Shown: positions 31,370 to 41,463 of the stretch, piece after piece
Layout of the letters: each line of letters opens with the position of its first letter
Position numbering within the stretch: the first letter of the stretch is position 1
Origin: Thermaerobacter marianensis DSM 12885
GTDB lineage: Bacteria > Bacillota > Sulfobacillia > Thermaerobacterales > Thermaerobacteraceae
NCBI RefSeq assembly: GCF_000184705.1
Contig: NC_014831.1
Location: forward strand, 2,604,001-2,668,000
Direction of reading: 5' to 3'
DNA: 64,000 bases
Position numbers and translations under genes: made by a program
Notes under the pieces: model-generated
What the model was told of the DNA's origin: nothing
Database searches by the model: none
The model's input: the letters and a program-made list of their open reading frames with translations, nothing else

Positions 31370-31591
31370 ACCCGCGTCGCCTCCTCCGCACCGTGCCATC
31401 GGATGCTGGGGTGTTGTGTCGTCGACCTGGCCGGCGTTGCCCGGCCTGCCGCCCCGTCCTCGCAACGAGCCGCCGGCCCGCGGCCGGCCTGCCGCCCGCA
31501 CTCTCCTGGCGGTCGAACCGGCCGGGCCGGGCGCCGGCCGGGTCCGCGGCCCGGCCCCCACCGCAGGCAGGCCTCAGCACCGGGGCGGCGT

Positions 31592-32527
31592 TCAGGAGGC
31601 ACCGCCCGCTGCCCCGGAGCCCGGCTCCTGGCCGGCGCTCCCGGCGGCTTGCCCGTCACCGCGTGCCGGTGCACCGGGCGGGGATCCCGCGCCGGGTGGG
31701 GCGCCCTCTCCGCCGTCCGGGCCCGCTTCACCCGGCCCGGACGGCGCCCCGGCGGGCGCCACCGCCACCTTGACCATGGCGGGGCGCAGCGTTCGTCCCC
31801 GGTATAGGTAGCCCCGCTGGAAGACTTCTATCACCGTGCCGTCGGGGTGGTCGGCCGTCTCCACCCGCGCCACCGCCTCGTGGCGGTGGGGGTCGAAGGG
31901 CTGGCCCTCGGCGTCCATGGGCTCCACCCCGGCCTGGCGCAGGACGTCCAGGAACTGCCGGTGGACCATGGCCACCCCCTGGACCACGGGATGGCTGGCG
32001 TCGCCACCCGCCGCCAGGGCCCGCTCCAGATTGTCCACCACCGGAAGCAGGGCCCGGGCCAGCTCCGCCTCGGCGTCCTGGCGCCAGCGGCTCTGTTCTT
32101 CCATCATGCGGCGCCGGTAGTTGGTGAAGTCGGCCTGCAGCCGTCGCAGCTGGTCCAGGTACACCTCGGCCTGCTGCCGGGCGGCGGCGGCTTCGGCCCG
32201 GGCCGCCTCGGCTTCCGCCCGGGCGGCGTCGGCCGCGGCCCGCGCTTCCGCCGCCTCCCGCCGGGCCGCCTCCAAGGCTTGGAGGGCCTGGCCCAGGTCC
32301 GCGACCTCGGCGGCACCGGGCTGGCCGGGCGCGTCATCGGGCCCACCGGCGTCCCCGGCCGCCGGCGCACCGGATCGCCGCGCTGCAGCGTCCTGCGGGG
32401 CCGCGGCATCCGCCGCGGCCTGCGGGTCTGCACCGGGGGCCGCTTCTGCGCCCGGCGCCGCCTGCGGTTCCACCACCGTCCCGTTCCCCTGCTCCTTCGC
32501 GTGGTCTTGCGGTCGTCCAGCTGCCAT
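31592..32527 (-). CDS. grpE: Nucleotide exchange factor GrpE
   Basis: Releases ADP from DnaK. The central part (about residues 95-250) has the long coiled coil (Ala/Glu/Arg repeats), the motif LQADFTNYRRRMMEEQSRW, LARALLPVVDNLERAL and the C-terminal beta domain FDPHRHEAVARVETADHPDGTVIEVFQRGY. The protein is 311 residues against about 200 for most members, owing to Ala/Pro-rich ends on both sides. ATG at 32527 is preferred over an upstream GTG at 32542 because of the GGGGGGAGA site. Lies between hrcA and dnaK. Confidence 0.96.
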   Translation of the reverse strand: MAAGRPQDHAKEQGNGTVVEPQAAPGAEAAPGADPQAAADAAAPQDAAARRSGAPAAGDAGGPDDAPGQPGAAEVADLGQALQALEAARREAAEARAAADAARAEAEAARAEAAAARQQAEVYLDQLRRLQADFTNYRRRMMEEQSRWRQDAEAELARALLPVVDNLERALAAGGDASHPVVQGVAMVHRQFLDVLRQAGVEPMDAEGQPFDPHRHEAVARVETADHPDGTVIEVFQRGYLYRGRTLRPAMVKVAVAPAGAPSGPGEAGPDGGEGAPPGAGSPPGAPARGDGQAAGSAGQEPGSGAAGGAS

Positions 32528-32665
32528 CGGGTCTCCCCCCACCTGGGGCGCCCCTCCTTCCCGCCGGCCCAGCCCGCGGTGCTTGCTGGCCGTCGCTTCA
32601 CGCCGGACAAAAAAGTCCCGCCACCGGCGGGCAGGGACAAGAATGCCGTCCGGCGGCGGGCCCGG

Positions 32666-33688
32666 TCACCGTACCGTGCGCTCGATGGCCTCCGTCAGCA
32701 GCTGGGCCAAAAGCTCCATCAGGCTGGTGATGCGGGCGTAGTGCATCCGCTTGGGCCCGAGGACGGCGATCCGCCCTGCCACGTCGCCCCCCAGCCGGTA
32801 GGTGGCGCTGACGACGCTGCAGTCGTACAGGTCCGGGTACGGGTTCTCGTGGCCGATGGTGATGACCAGCTCGTCGCCGCCTTGCCGGCCCAGAAGATCC
32901 CGCACCAGCTCCTGCTGCTCCACCAGGCCCAGCACCGCCTGGGCCCGCTCCACGTCCTGGAACTCCGGCTGGCGGAAGAGGCGCCGCGTGCCCAGGACGA
33001 ACACGAGATGGTCGTCGTCGGACGCCGGCGGGCGCAGGGCCTCCAGCGCCGCCTCCAGCAAGGCGCGGCACGCCGCCAGCTCGTTGTAGAGCTCCTGCAG
33101 CGCCGTCCGGCCCACCCGGTCCAGGGTGAGCCCCGCCAGCCGCCGCGTCAGGACGGTCGAGATGCGCTGCAGGTCCGCCTCCGCGGCGGGCTCGGGCAGT
33201 TCCACCAGCCGCTGCTGGACCAGGCCCTCGTCGGTCACCAGCACCAGCACCGCCCGCCGCTCGCTGAGGGGCAGCACCTGCAGGTGCCGGAAGGTCACCG
33301 GTTCCACCCGCGGCGACTCCACCAGGGCCAGGCAGTCCGTGGTCTCGCTCAGCACCTGGGCCGTCTGCCGCAACAGGCGGCTGATGTGGTCGACCCGCTC
33401 GGCGTACATCCGGCGCAGGCGCTCCACCAGCTGGGGCGGCGGGGTCACGGTCTCCATCAGCATGTCGACGAAGAAGCGGTACCCGCGGTCGGACGGGATC
33501 CGGCCCGCCGAGGTGTGGGGCTGCTCCAGGAACCCCATCTCCTCCAGGTCCGCCATCTCGTTGCGGATGGTGGCCGGGCTGACGCCCAGCCCGTACTTGC
33601 GGGCCAGGGTACGGGATCCGACCGGTTCCGCCGTGTCGACGTAGTCTTCCACCACCGCTTTGAGGACCTGCTGCTTGCGGCGGTCCAT
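32666..33688 (-). CDS. hrcA: Heat-inducible transcription repressor HrcA
   Basis: Repressor that binds the CIRCE operator and depends on GroEL for folding. 340 residues, normal length, with the N-terminal winged helix (MDRRKQQVLKAVVEDYVDTAEPVGSR, then GLGVSPATIRNEMADLEEMGFLEQPHTSAGRIPSDRGYRFFVD), a GAF-like domain, and GGDVAGRIAVLGPKRMHYARI near the end. ATG at 33688 follows AGGGGGGAT. A perfect CIRCE lies 93 bases upstream, so it should autoregulate the operon. Confidence 0.97.
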   Translation of the reverse strand: MDRRKQQVLKAVVEDYVDTAEPVGSRTLARKYGLGVSPATIRNEMADLEEMGFLEQPHTSAGRIPSDRGYRFFVDMLMETVTPPPQLVERLRRMYAERVDHISRLLRQTAQVLSETTDCLALVESPRVEPVTFRHLQVLPLSERRAVLVLVTDEGLVQQRLVELPEPAAEADLQRISTVLTRRLAGLTLDRVGRTALQELYNELAACRALLEAALEALRPPASDDDHLVFVLGTRRLFRQPEFQDVERAQAVLGLVEQQELVRDLLGRQGGDELVITIGHENPYPDLYDCSVVSATYRLGGDVAGRIAVLGPKRMHYARITSLMELLAQLLTEAIERTVR

Positions 33689-33780
33689 CGGGTGATCCCC
33701 CCTCGGCCCCGGACGCGGCCCCGGCGTCGCCATGCGGCGCGCCGTCACGGCTTCCGGCGACCTGCGGGCCGGCACCGGCC

Positions 33781-33807
33781 TTAGCACTCGATGCCGGAGA
33801 GTGCTAA
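33781..33807. promoter_or_regulatory. CIRCE operator
   Basis: Perfect CIRCE: arms TTAGCACTC and GAGTGCTAA separated by 9 bases. It lies just downstream of the hrcA -10 box, over the expected start of the transcript, where bound HrcA would block transcription. No second copy was seen before dnaK, so the chaperone genes here depend on this single site. Confidence 0.97.
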
Positions 33808-33820
33808 CGATCCTCCTTAC

Positions 33821-33849
33821 AAGGTAGCACCGGCGGGCCCTTCCGTCAA
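33821..33849 (-). promoter_or_regulatory. Sigma-A promoter of the hrcA heat-shock operon
   Basis: -35 TTGACG (33844-33849), 17-base spacer, -10 TACCTT (33821-33826). Placed 14 bases before CIRCE and immediately after the hemW stop. The hexamers are imperfect but the spacing and operator position support it. Confidence 0.75.
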
Positions 33850-33880
33850 CGGGACCCGCCGGCCGGCCCCACCTGCGGGC

Positions 33881-35172
33881 TCATTCCTCGGGCTCGACGA
33901 AGTAGGCCAGCACGCTGTTGGCCACCGGCACCGCGCCGGGGCTCAGCCGCAGGCGGCCGCCCTCCCGGACGAGCCAGCCCTCGTCCAGCAGCCGGGCCAC
34001 CGCCGCGGGGAAGGCCTCCGCCGGGGTGAGGCCGAACCGCCGGGCGAAGCGGGCCTCGTCGACCCCCTCGGCCAGCCGCAGGCCGAGGATCATGGTCTCC
34101 TCCATGGCCCGCCGCCGGTCCACCGGCTCTCGCACGTCCACCGGCAGCCGGTCCTCGGCCAGCTCGGCGGCATAAGCCGCGGGGTGCAGCCGGTTGCGCC
34201 GCCGCTCGCCCCGCCAGCACGACCACGCCCCGGGCCCGGCCCCCAGGTACGACCCGTTGAGCCAGTACACCCGGTTGTGGACCGATTCCCGCCCCGGGCG
34301 GGCGAAGTTCGAGATCTCGTACCGGACGAACCCGGCCGCGCCCAGCCGCTCGTACGCCAGGTCGAACATGGCGCGCTCCGCGTCCTCCCCGGGCAGCACC
34401 AGCTCGCCCGCTTCCCACCACCGGTGGAAGGGCGTGCCCGGGTGCAGCTCCAGGCCGTAGCAGGACACGTGCTCGGGATCCAGGTCGACCACGGCCCGCA
34501 GCGACGCCTCCCACTGGTCCAGGGTCTGCCCCGGCAGGCCGAAGATCAGGTCGATGTTCACGTTGTCGAACCCCGCCTGCCGCACCCGCCGGTAGGTGGC
34601 GCAAAAGTCCGCCCAGGTGTGGTCGCGCCCCATGGCGCGCAAAAGCTCGTCCTGCACGGCCTGCAGGCCGAGACTCAGGCGGGTGACCCCACCGTCCCGC
34701 AGGGCGGCCAGGCGTCCCTCGTCCAGGGTCCCGGGGTTGCACTCCACGGTGATCTCGGCATCCGGGGCGAGGCAGAAGTGGCGGTGCACCGCCCCCAGCA
34801 GCCGCTCCAGTTCCGCCGGCTCGAGGATGGAGGGCGTGCCGCCGCCCACGTACACCGAGACCAGCGGCCGCGTCAGGCCGGGGTCCGTGGCCAGCAGGGC
34901 CAGCTCCCGCTGCAGCGCCGCCAGGTAGCGCGCCTTGCCCTCGGGGTCCAGCAGGTAGGTGTTGAAGTCGCAGTAGTAGCACCGCTGGCGGCAGTAGGGG
35001 ACGTGGACGTAGAGGGCGGGACCGGCATCCCACTCGGGCCAGGAGGCGGCGGGGCCGCAGGCGTCGCGGGTGCTGCCGTCCGGCCGGCCACCGGCCTTCC
35101 GGGCCGCCGGGCCCGCCGGGGCCGCGTTCGTCCCGGCCCCGAGTCCGGTCCTGGCCTCGGCCCGCGGCGCCT

Positions 35173-35176
<4 letters not shown>
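33881..35176 (-). CDS. hemW: Radical SAM heme chaperone HemW
   Basis: HemW (formerly HemN-like coproporphyrinogen oxidase) of 431 residues. After a 50-residue low-complexity N-terminus comes the radical SAM cluster motif CRQRCYYC with Cys 62, 66 and 69 (CxxxCxxC; true HemN also has a further Cys that HemW lacks), then [15 protein letters not shown] and the HemN C-terminal domain. GTG at 35176 overlaps the lepA stop by 4 bases behind GGGGAGGCGG. Family knowledge assigns a role in heme delivery rather than oxidation. Confidence 0.95.
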
Positions 35177-37011
<1,835 letters not shown>

Positions 37012-37093
37012 CCCGTCGGTTGACCTCTCCAAGACGCTGGATTCGAAAGGTCGAAGCCACCTTGGGTGCGCAGGCCGGCCGCGCCCGGGCCCG

Positions 37094-37915
37094 TCAATCG
37101 GGCGGGATGCCCAGGGCCTGGGCGATGGCGGACCACAGCACGTCGTCGGGCACGGCCCCGTCCAGGGCGACCCGGTCGTTGACCACCGTCTTCGGCACGG
37201 CCCACACCTGGTACTGGCGCGCCAGGTGCGGGAAGGAGCTGGCCTCCACCGCCTCGGCCACCACGCGGGGGCTGGCCAGCGCCAGCTGGATGGCGGAGCG
37301 CACGGCCCGCGGGCAGTGCGGTCACGTGGGGGTGAAGAACACCCGCAGGTGGACGGTTTCCCCCGCCGCCTCCAGCCGGGCCAGCCGGCCGGGATCCAGA
37401 GGGGCGACCGGTGCTCCGGGCTCCTCAGGTTCTGCAGGTTCTGCAGGTTCTACCGGTTCTGCCGGTGAAGCCCCGGTTGCCGCCGCCGGCCCTTCCGCTG
37501 CGGCCCCGGCGCCCGCCGGGTCTGCCGCGACCCCCGCCGCAGCGGCCGATGCGGGTCCGCGCCCCGCGTCGACCAGCGCCTCCAGAAGGCTGGCGAATTC
37601 GTAACCCATGGGTAGGCCGACGAACCGCACGCGGCCGCCGGCCCGCCCGTGGATCACCAGGGTGGGGGTGTGTTCGACCCCCAGTTCCCGGCCCCGCTCG
37701 GCTTCCCGGTCCAGGTCGCGCACCGTCAGGTGCAGGTGGGGGCTGAGCTGGCAAACCTCCTGGAGCAGCTGGACCGTCTCCTCGCAGCGGGGGCACTCCC
37801 GCCCCGGGACGAACAGGCGGGTGTCGCGGACGAACAGCTCGACCTCCACGGGGGCCGCCAGTTCCTCCAGCCGCTGGGCCACGGCCCGGCGCTGGGATTC
37901 CGCGAGGATCGCCAC
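37094..37915 (-). CDS. Two-domain thioredoxin-fold protein disulfide oxidoreductase with in-frame TGA at active-site Cys
   Basis: Read through one TGA, this is a 273-residue protein of the PDO/glutaredoxin-like type with two thioredoxin folds. Domain 1 has CPRC at 41-44 ([18 protein letters not shown]) and the cis-Pro motif HTPTLVI. Domain 2 has FFTPT then TGA (37322-37324, codon 198) then PHC, followed by [14 protein letters not shown] with its own cis-Pro. The TGA therefore stands exactly where the first Cys of CxxC belongs, as in UxxC selenoproteins. A Pro/Glu/Ala linker (about 135-180) joins the domains. GTG at 37915 has GGAGG 10 bases upstream. I could not find a convincing SECIS: hairpins exist after the TGA but miss the usual distance or loop G. 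Sec, a nonsense mutation or a base-call error remain open. Confidence 0.72.
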
Positions 37916-37937
37916 GGGCCCATCGCCTCCCCAAAGG

Positions 37938-37975
37938 GCGGCGGTTCCCGGCCGCCCCCGGCCGGGAACCGCCGC
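37938..37975 (-). terminator. 15-bp hairpin just upstream of the oxidoreductase ribosome site
   Basis: Perfect inverted repeat 37938-37952 with 37961-37975, 8-base loop, ending about 10 bases before the GGGGAGG ribosome site and followed by CTTTGGGG on the minus strand. It may end the spoIIP transcript or influence expression of the next gene. The U-run is short, so termination is uncertain. Confidence 0.45.
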
Positions 37976-38208
37976 TACCGTTGAGGATACCGGCGTCGCC
38001 CCGGGGCCACAAGCCTGGCCGGCCCCGGAGCCGCACGCCTGGCCGCCCCGGGCCTCCATGCCCCGCCCCGCCACCGGGCCTGGAGCGGAGGCCACGCCTG
38101 CCACCGCGGCGGCGACCGCCCCGGCGGCTCCCCCCGGCCCCGCCGGCGACAACGCCCCCCGGCGGGCGGGACGGCGCCGGCGCCTGCACCTCGCGGCGGT
38201 GGTGGTCC

Positions 38209-40308
38209 CTACTCCGGCGGCTTCACCCCCTCGGGGCACTGGAAGGGCTGGCCCGCCCGGGGCACCTTGCCCGCTTCGATCACCGCCGCCAGGGCCTCGG
38301 CGAACATCCGGGCGCTGCGGTCCGCCTCCTCGGGCGTGTTGCCGTAGCCACCGATCTCCACCAGGATGGCGCCGGGCCGCACGTGCTGGTTGTAGCGATT
38401 CTCCGAGACCAGCACCCCCTTGACCAGCCCCGGGGACCGCCGGTCCAGTTCGGCCACGATCCACTGCACGAAGCAGTAGTTCTTTTGCCACTGGGAGTGC
38501 TCCAACCGCCGGTCCGTGCCGACGACGAACAGGAGAGCGGCGGCCGGCTGGCCGCGCACCTGCACCACCGTGGCGTCGCGGCCGACGCCGTCGCGGTGGA
38601 CGTCCAGCACCACGTCCACCGTGGGGTACCGGTCCAGGAGGCCGGGCCGGTTCTTCCCGCCGACCAGCGCGGCCAGGGAGCGCTGGTAGTTGCCGATGCG
38701 GGTCACCCGCTCGCCGTCGCGGTCGAAGACCTGCCGCAGGTGGACGGTGCCGATACCCCGCTCCTGCAGCACCTGCTGGATCGCCGTGCCGGCGCCCACC
38801 ACGCTGGCACCGGGGTCGCTGGTGAAGGCCTCCACCGCGGGGTCGAACCCGGCCCCCGCCGGCACCGCGCCCACGTAGGCTTCGCTGGTATGGGTGTGGT
38901 AGATCAGCACCCGCGGCTCCTGGCCGGCCACCGCCACCTCCGGGCCGGCATCATCGCCCTGCTTCAGCCGGAAGCGCGGGAGCCCGCCGGCCAGGACGTC
39001 GGGCGGGGCCAGCCGCCCCACCACGGGCCCGCCCTCCTCCTCGAAAACCTCCAGGTGGTGCTCCCCGGGGAACTGGGCGGCCACCAGGGTCAGGGGCTCG
39101 TCCAGGCGCAGCCCGGCGATCTTCTCCAGCAGGAGGCCTGCCAGTTGCCGGCCCAGCTGGCCCGCGTCCGCACCGGGATCACCCGGCCCGCCGCCGGCTC
39201 CCGCACCGGGCGGCGCGCCCGTTCCGGCCGGGGCGCCGGGATCGCCCCCCGGGACCGGGGCGGAACCCGGCCAGGCGGAGCGCAGGACGGCCCGCCAGCC
39301 CCACAGGCGTTCGGCCAGGGCCTGCCACAGGTCGGGCTCGGACGGGGCGGCGTCGCCGGGCGTGCCGCCCGGGCCGGGAGCCGGCCCCTGGCTGCCGGCG
39401 GCCCCATCGATGCCGTCCAGGGCCGGGACGGCGGGTTCCGCCGGGACGCCGCCGGCCGGGGACGAACCAGCCGCTCCCGCTGCTGCACCCGGTGCGGCGG
39501 GTCCGGCCACGGCCGCACCGCCCGGCCGCGGGCTGCGCTCGGCCGGCGCTGCGGGCCGGTCCCACGGCAGCCCTCCGCCCAGGCCGGCCAGGAACAGGAA
39601 GACGGCCGCCACCAGACCGGCGTAGGTGGCCAGGGCCGTCCAGGCGTCGGCCTTGCCCGGACCTGCAGAAGGCGACTGGGAGGGGGCCGGGCCGGAAGCC
39701 GGCGGAGGGCCGGCCCCGCCCCCCTCGGCGGCCACGGGCTCGACGGTGGAGGCCACGGCCGGGTGGATGGCCGGAGCGCGCCCACGGCGCGCCGGATCCG
39801 GCCCGCGGCGGGCGGCCGCTCCCGGCCGCAAGCCCTCCATTGCAGCCGGCACCGCCGTCACCCTCCCCGCCTGCCGGGCGGCCGGCACCTCCCCGGTCCG
39901 CACGCCCGCGGGCGCAGGCACCGGCGGTACCGGCCCGCCTGCCACTCCCGGCGGCGCCGGCGCGGGATGTCCCGTCACCGCGTCCGGGCCCGACAGCCAC
40001 CTCCGGCGGCCTGCCACCGGCCGGCCGAGGGCAGCGGCCGGATCCCGCGGGTGCCGCTCGGGTCCCGGTCCGGCGCCGGCCCTCGCGCCCTGTGCGTTGG
40101 GGCCGCCAGGGCCTGTCCCATCGCCGCCTGGCGTGCGGGGACTGGCCGGTTCCGATGGGCAGGCCTCCCCTGCGTCCGGCGGCGGGGCCGGTGGATCGGG
40201 CGGATGGGGTTGCGGGTCGTCGCCGGCACGCAGGCCGTGTCGATGGTGCAATCCGTCCGGTGCGACGCATTCCGGTGTACCGCTGCCCGGAGGCCGGTAC
40301 GCGGGCAT
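38209..40308 (-). CDS. spoIIP: Stage II sporulation protein P with long N-terminal extension
   Basis: Peptidoglycan amidase/endopeptidase of the engulfment DMP complex. The catalytic domain (about 450-690) has IYHTHTSEAYVG, VDVVLDVHRDGVGR, and SENRYNQHVRPGAILVEIGGYGNT, with the metal-binding His/Glu residues of the Amidase_2-like SpoIIP family. A single membrane span (ALATYAGLVAAVFLFLAGLGGG) lies near residue 235. The 230 residues before it are Pro/Arg-rich and would be cytoplasmic. SpoIIP is usually near 400 residues; here 699. The ATG at 40308 has GGAGGG 6 bases upstream, which supports translation of the extension. Lies between rpsT and lepA as in Bacillus. Confidence 0.93.
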   Translation of the reverse strand: MPAYRPPGSGTPECVAPDGLHHRHGLRAGDDPQPHPPDPPAPPPDAGEACPSEPASPRTPGGDGTGPGGPNAQGARAGAGPGPERHPRDPAAALGRPVAGRRRWLSGPDAVTGHPAPAPPGVAGGPVPPVPAPAGVRTGEVPAARQAGRVTAVPAAMEGLRPGAAARRGPDPARRGRAPAIHPAVASTVEPVAAEGGGAGPPPASGPAPSQSPSAGPGKADAWTALATYAGLVAAVFLFLAGLGGGLPWDRPAAPAERSPRPGGAAVAGPAAPGAAAGAAGSSPAGGVPAEPAVPALDGIDGAAGSQGPAPGPGGTPGDAAPSEPDLWQALAERLWGWRAVLRSAWPGSAPVPGGDPGAPAGTGAPPGAGAGGGPGDPGADAGQLGRQLAGLLLEKIAGLRLDEPLTLVAAQFPGEHHLEVFEEEGGPVVGRLAPPDVLAGGLPRFRLKQGDDAGPEVAVAGQEPRVLIYHTHTSEAYVGAVPAGAGFDPAVEAFTSDPGASVVGAGTAIQQVLQERGIGTVHLRQVFDRDGERVTRIGNYQRSLAALVGGKNRPGLLDRYPTVDVVLDVHRDGVGRDATVVQVRGQPAAALLFVVGTDRRLEHSQWQKNYCFVQWIVAELDRRSPGLVKGVLVSENRYNQHVRPGAILVEIGGYGNTPEEADRSARMFAEALAAVIEAGKVPRAGQPFQCPEGVKPPE

Positions 40309-40336
40309 GGCTGTCCCTCCATTCGCCTCCGCAGCA

Positions 40337-40366
40337 GACCTATGCGCCGGTGGCGGGGGTCATGCC
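40337..40366 (-). promoter_or_regulatory. Candidate sigma-E-type promoter of spoIIP
   Basis: -35-like GGCATGAC (40359-40366), 14-base spacer, -10-like CATAGGTC (40337-40344), 29 bases before the spoIIP ATG. Spacing and the CATA core fit sigma-E, and spoIIP is a sigma-E gene in Bacillus, but several positions differ from consensus and the start would leave a very short leader. Confidence 0.3.
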
Positions 40367-40495
40367 GGGGGGCCGGGGAGGCGCCAGGGGGTGCCCGTCC
40401 GGCCTGGACGAGGGATGGGCTTGGGGGGCGGGGACACCCGGCCGGGGGTTGCGCCGGATGCCCGGCCGGCAGTGCGGGCGAAGGCCACGAAGATG

Positions 40496-40515
40496 CCCGG
40501 GAGTGCGCTCCCGGG
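40496..40515 (-). terminator. Hairpin after the holin-like gene
   Basis: 8-bp perfect stem (40496-40503 with 40508-40515) with a 4-base loop, 35 bases after the stop of the upstream gene, followed by CATCTTCG on the minus strand. Probably a weak terminator. Confidence 0.45.
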
Positions 40516-40550
40516 CCACGGGGTCCTCCTGGTGCGCACTGGGTCGCGGT

Positions 40551-40880
40551 CTAGCGCAACTCCGTGGGCACGAAGGCGTCGACGATCCCGATGATCAGCG
40601 AGGCCAGCAGGGCGCCGAGGATCGACACGCTCATGCCGGGCACGATGAACTGGACCGCATAGATGACCACCGCCGAGGTCAGGAAACCCACCAGACCGCG
40701 GGCCTGGGGCGAGACGTTCCGCCCTAGCAGGGCCTCGATGAGCCAGCCGATGGCGGCGATGGCCACGGCGGCCAGCAAGGCGTTGACGAAGCCCATGATC
40801 CGGAAGCCGGGGACCAGGAAGCCGACCAGCAACAGGACGATGGCGGAGACGATGAACCGGATGATGGCCCCAATCACCAC
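40551..40880 (-). CDS. Small membrane protein, phage-holin-4/YvlD-like
   Basis: 109 residues, almost entirely hydrophobic: four predicted helices (VVIGAIIRFIVSAIVLLLVGFLVPGF, FVNALLAAVAIAAIGWLIEALLG, GLVGFLTSAVVIYAVQFIVPG, ILGALLASLIIGIVDAFV). The pattern of G-F-x-x-A and ALLASLIIGIVDAFVP near the end fits the phage holin family 4 superfamily, found widely as chromosomal genes of unknown role. GTG at 40880 is preferred because AAGGAG ends 8 bases before it; a GTG at 40889 overlaps that site. Divergent from rpsT. Confidence 0.75.
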   Translation of the reverse strand: MVIGAIIRFIVSAIVLLLVGFLVPGFRIMGFVNALLAAVAIAAIGWLIEALLGRNVSPQARGLVGFLTSAVVIYAVQFIVPGMSVSILGALLASLIIGIVDAFVPTELR

Positions 40881-40993
40881 TCGGGTCACTCCTTCCAGCC
40901 GCTAGCTCCTTCACCGGCTGTAGGCTAACCCTTGGGCAGGCGCCCTATTCCCCTTTACCAGGAAGCGCTGGTGGCCGTGGCGCCATCCCTCCC

Positions 40994-41022
40994 TTGCTAC
41001 GCCCGGCCCCGTGGATTAACAT
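40994..41022 (+). promoter_or_regulatory. Sigma-A promoter of rpsT
   Basis: -35 TTGCTA (40994-40999), 17-base spacer, -10 TAACAT (41017-41022). Transcription would start near 41030, giving a leader of about 20 bases. It serves the only plus-strand gene in the window. Confidence 0.75.
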
Positions 41023-41048
41023 GAAAGTCTGGCACGGAGGTGAAGACG

Positions 41049-41321
41049 GTGCCCAACACTCGTTCGGCGCGCAAGCGGGTCCGGCAGTCGGAGCGCAACC
41101 GCCTGCGCAACAAGATGTACAAGAGCCGCATCAAGACGGCCATCCGCCGCCTGGAAGAGGCGCTGGCCGGCGGCGACGACGGCGCCATCCAGGCCGCCCT
41201 GCGCCGGGCCATGAGCGCCATCGACCGGGCCGCCCTGCGCGGCGCCATCCACCGGAACGCCGCGGCGCGGAAGAAGTCCCGCCTGGCGCAGCGGCTGAAG
41301 AAGCTGGGGCGCGCGTTGTAA
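41049..41321 (+). CDS. rpsT: 30S ribosomal protein S20
   Basis: 90-residue basic helical protein bound to the 16S rRNA 5' and 3' minor domains. NTRSARKRVRQSERNRLRNKMYKSRIKTAIR is the family signature and the C-terminus IHRNAAARKKSRLAQRLKKL is complete. GTG at 41049 follows GGAGGTGAAGACG; an in-frame upstream start would overlap the ribosome site. Convergent with holA. Being opposite to holA is usual in Firmicutes. Confidence 0.98.
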   Translation: MPNTRSARKRVRQSERNRLRNKMYKSRIKTAIRRLEEALAGGDDGAIQAALRRAMSAIDRAALRGAIHRNAAARKKSRLAQRLKKLGRAL

Positions 41322-41414
41322 GACGACGCAGGCGGACGGCAACTCCTCGCAATTCCCGGCACCTCCTGGGCCGCGCCGGAGCCGGTCGCCGTGCGTCTTC
41401 AACGGTCTTGTACA

Positions 41415-41445
41415 AGCCGCTTCTGGAATGGGAAGCGGCTCTTTT
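41415..41445 (+). terminator. Rho-independent terminator of rpsT
   Basis: Stem AGCCGCTTC (41415-41423) with GAAGCGGCT (41432-41440), 8-base loop, then CTTTTC on the plus strand. Lies 94 bases after rpsT and 19 bases before the holA stop from the other side. Confidence 0.85.
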
Positions 41446-41463
41446 CATGGCACCGCCCGCCGC

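Noticed and set aside
37094-37303. Separate small gene downstream of the TGA
   Set aside because: It begins inside the thioredoxin motif, has no ribosome site, and is in the same frame as the upstream domain, so it is the 3' part of one gene.
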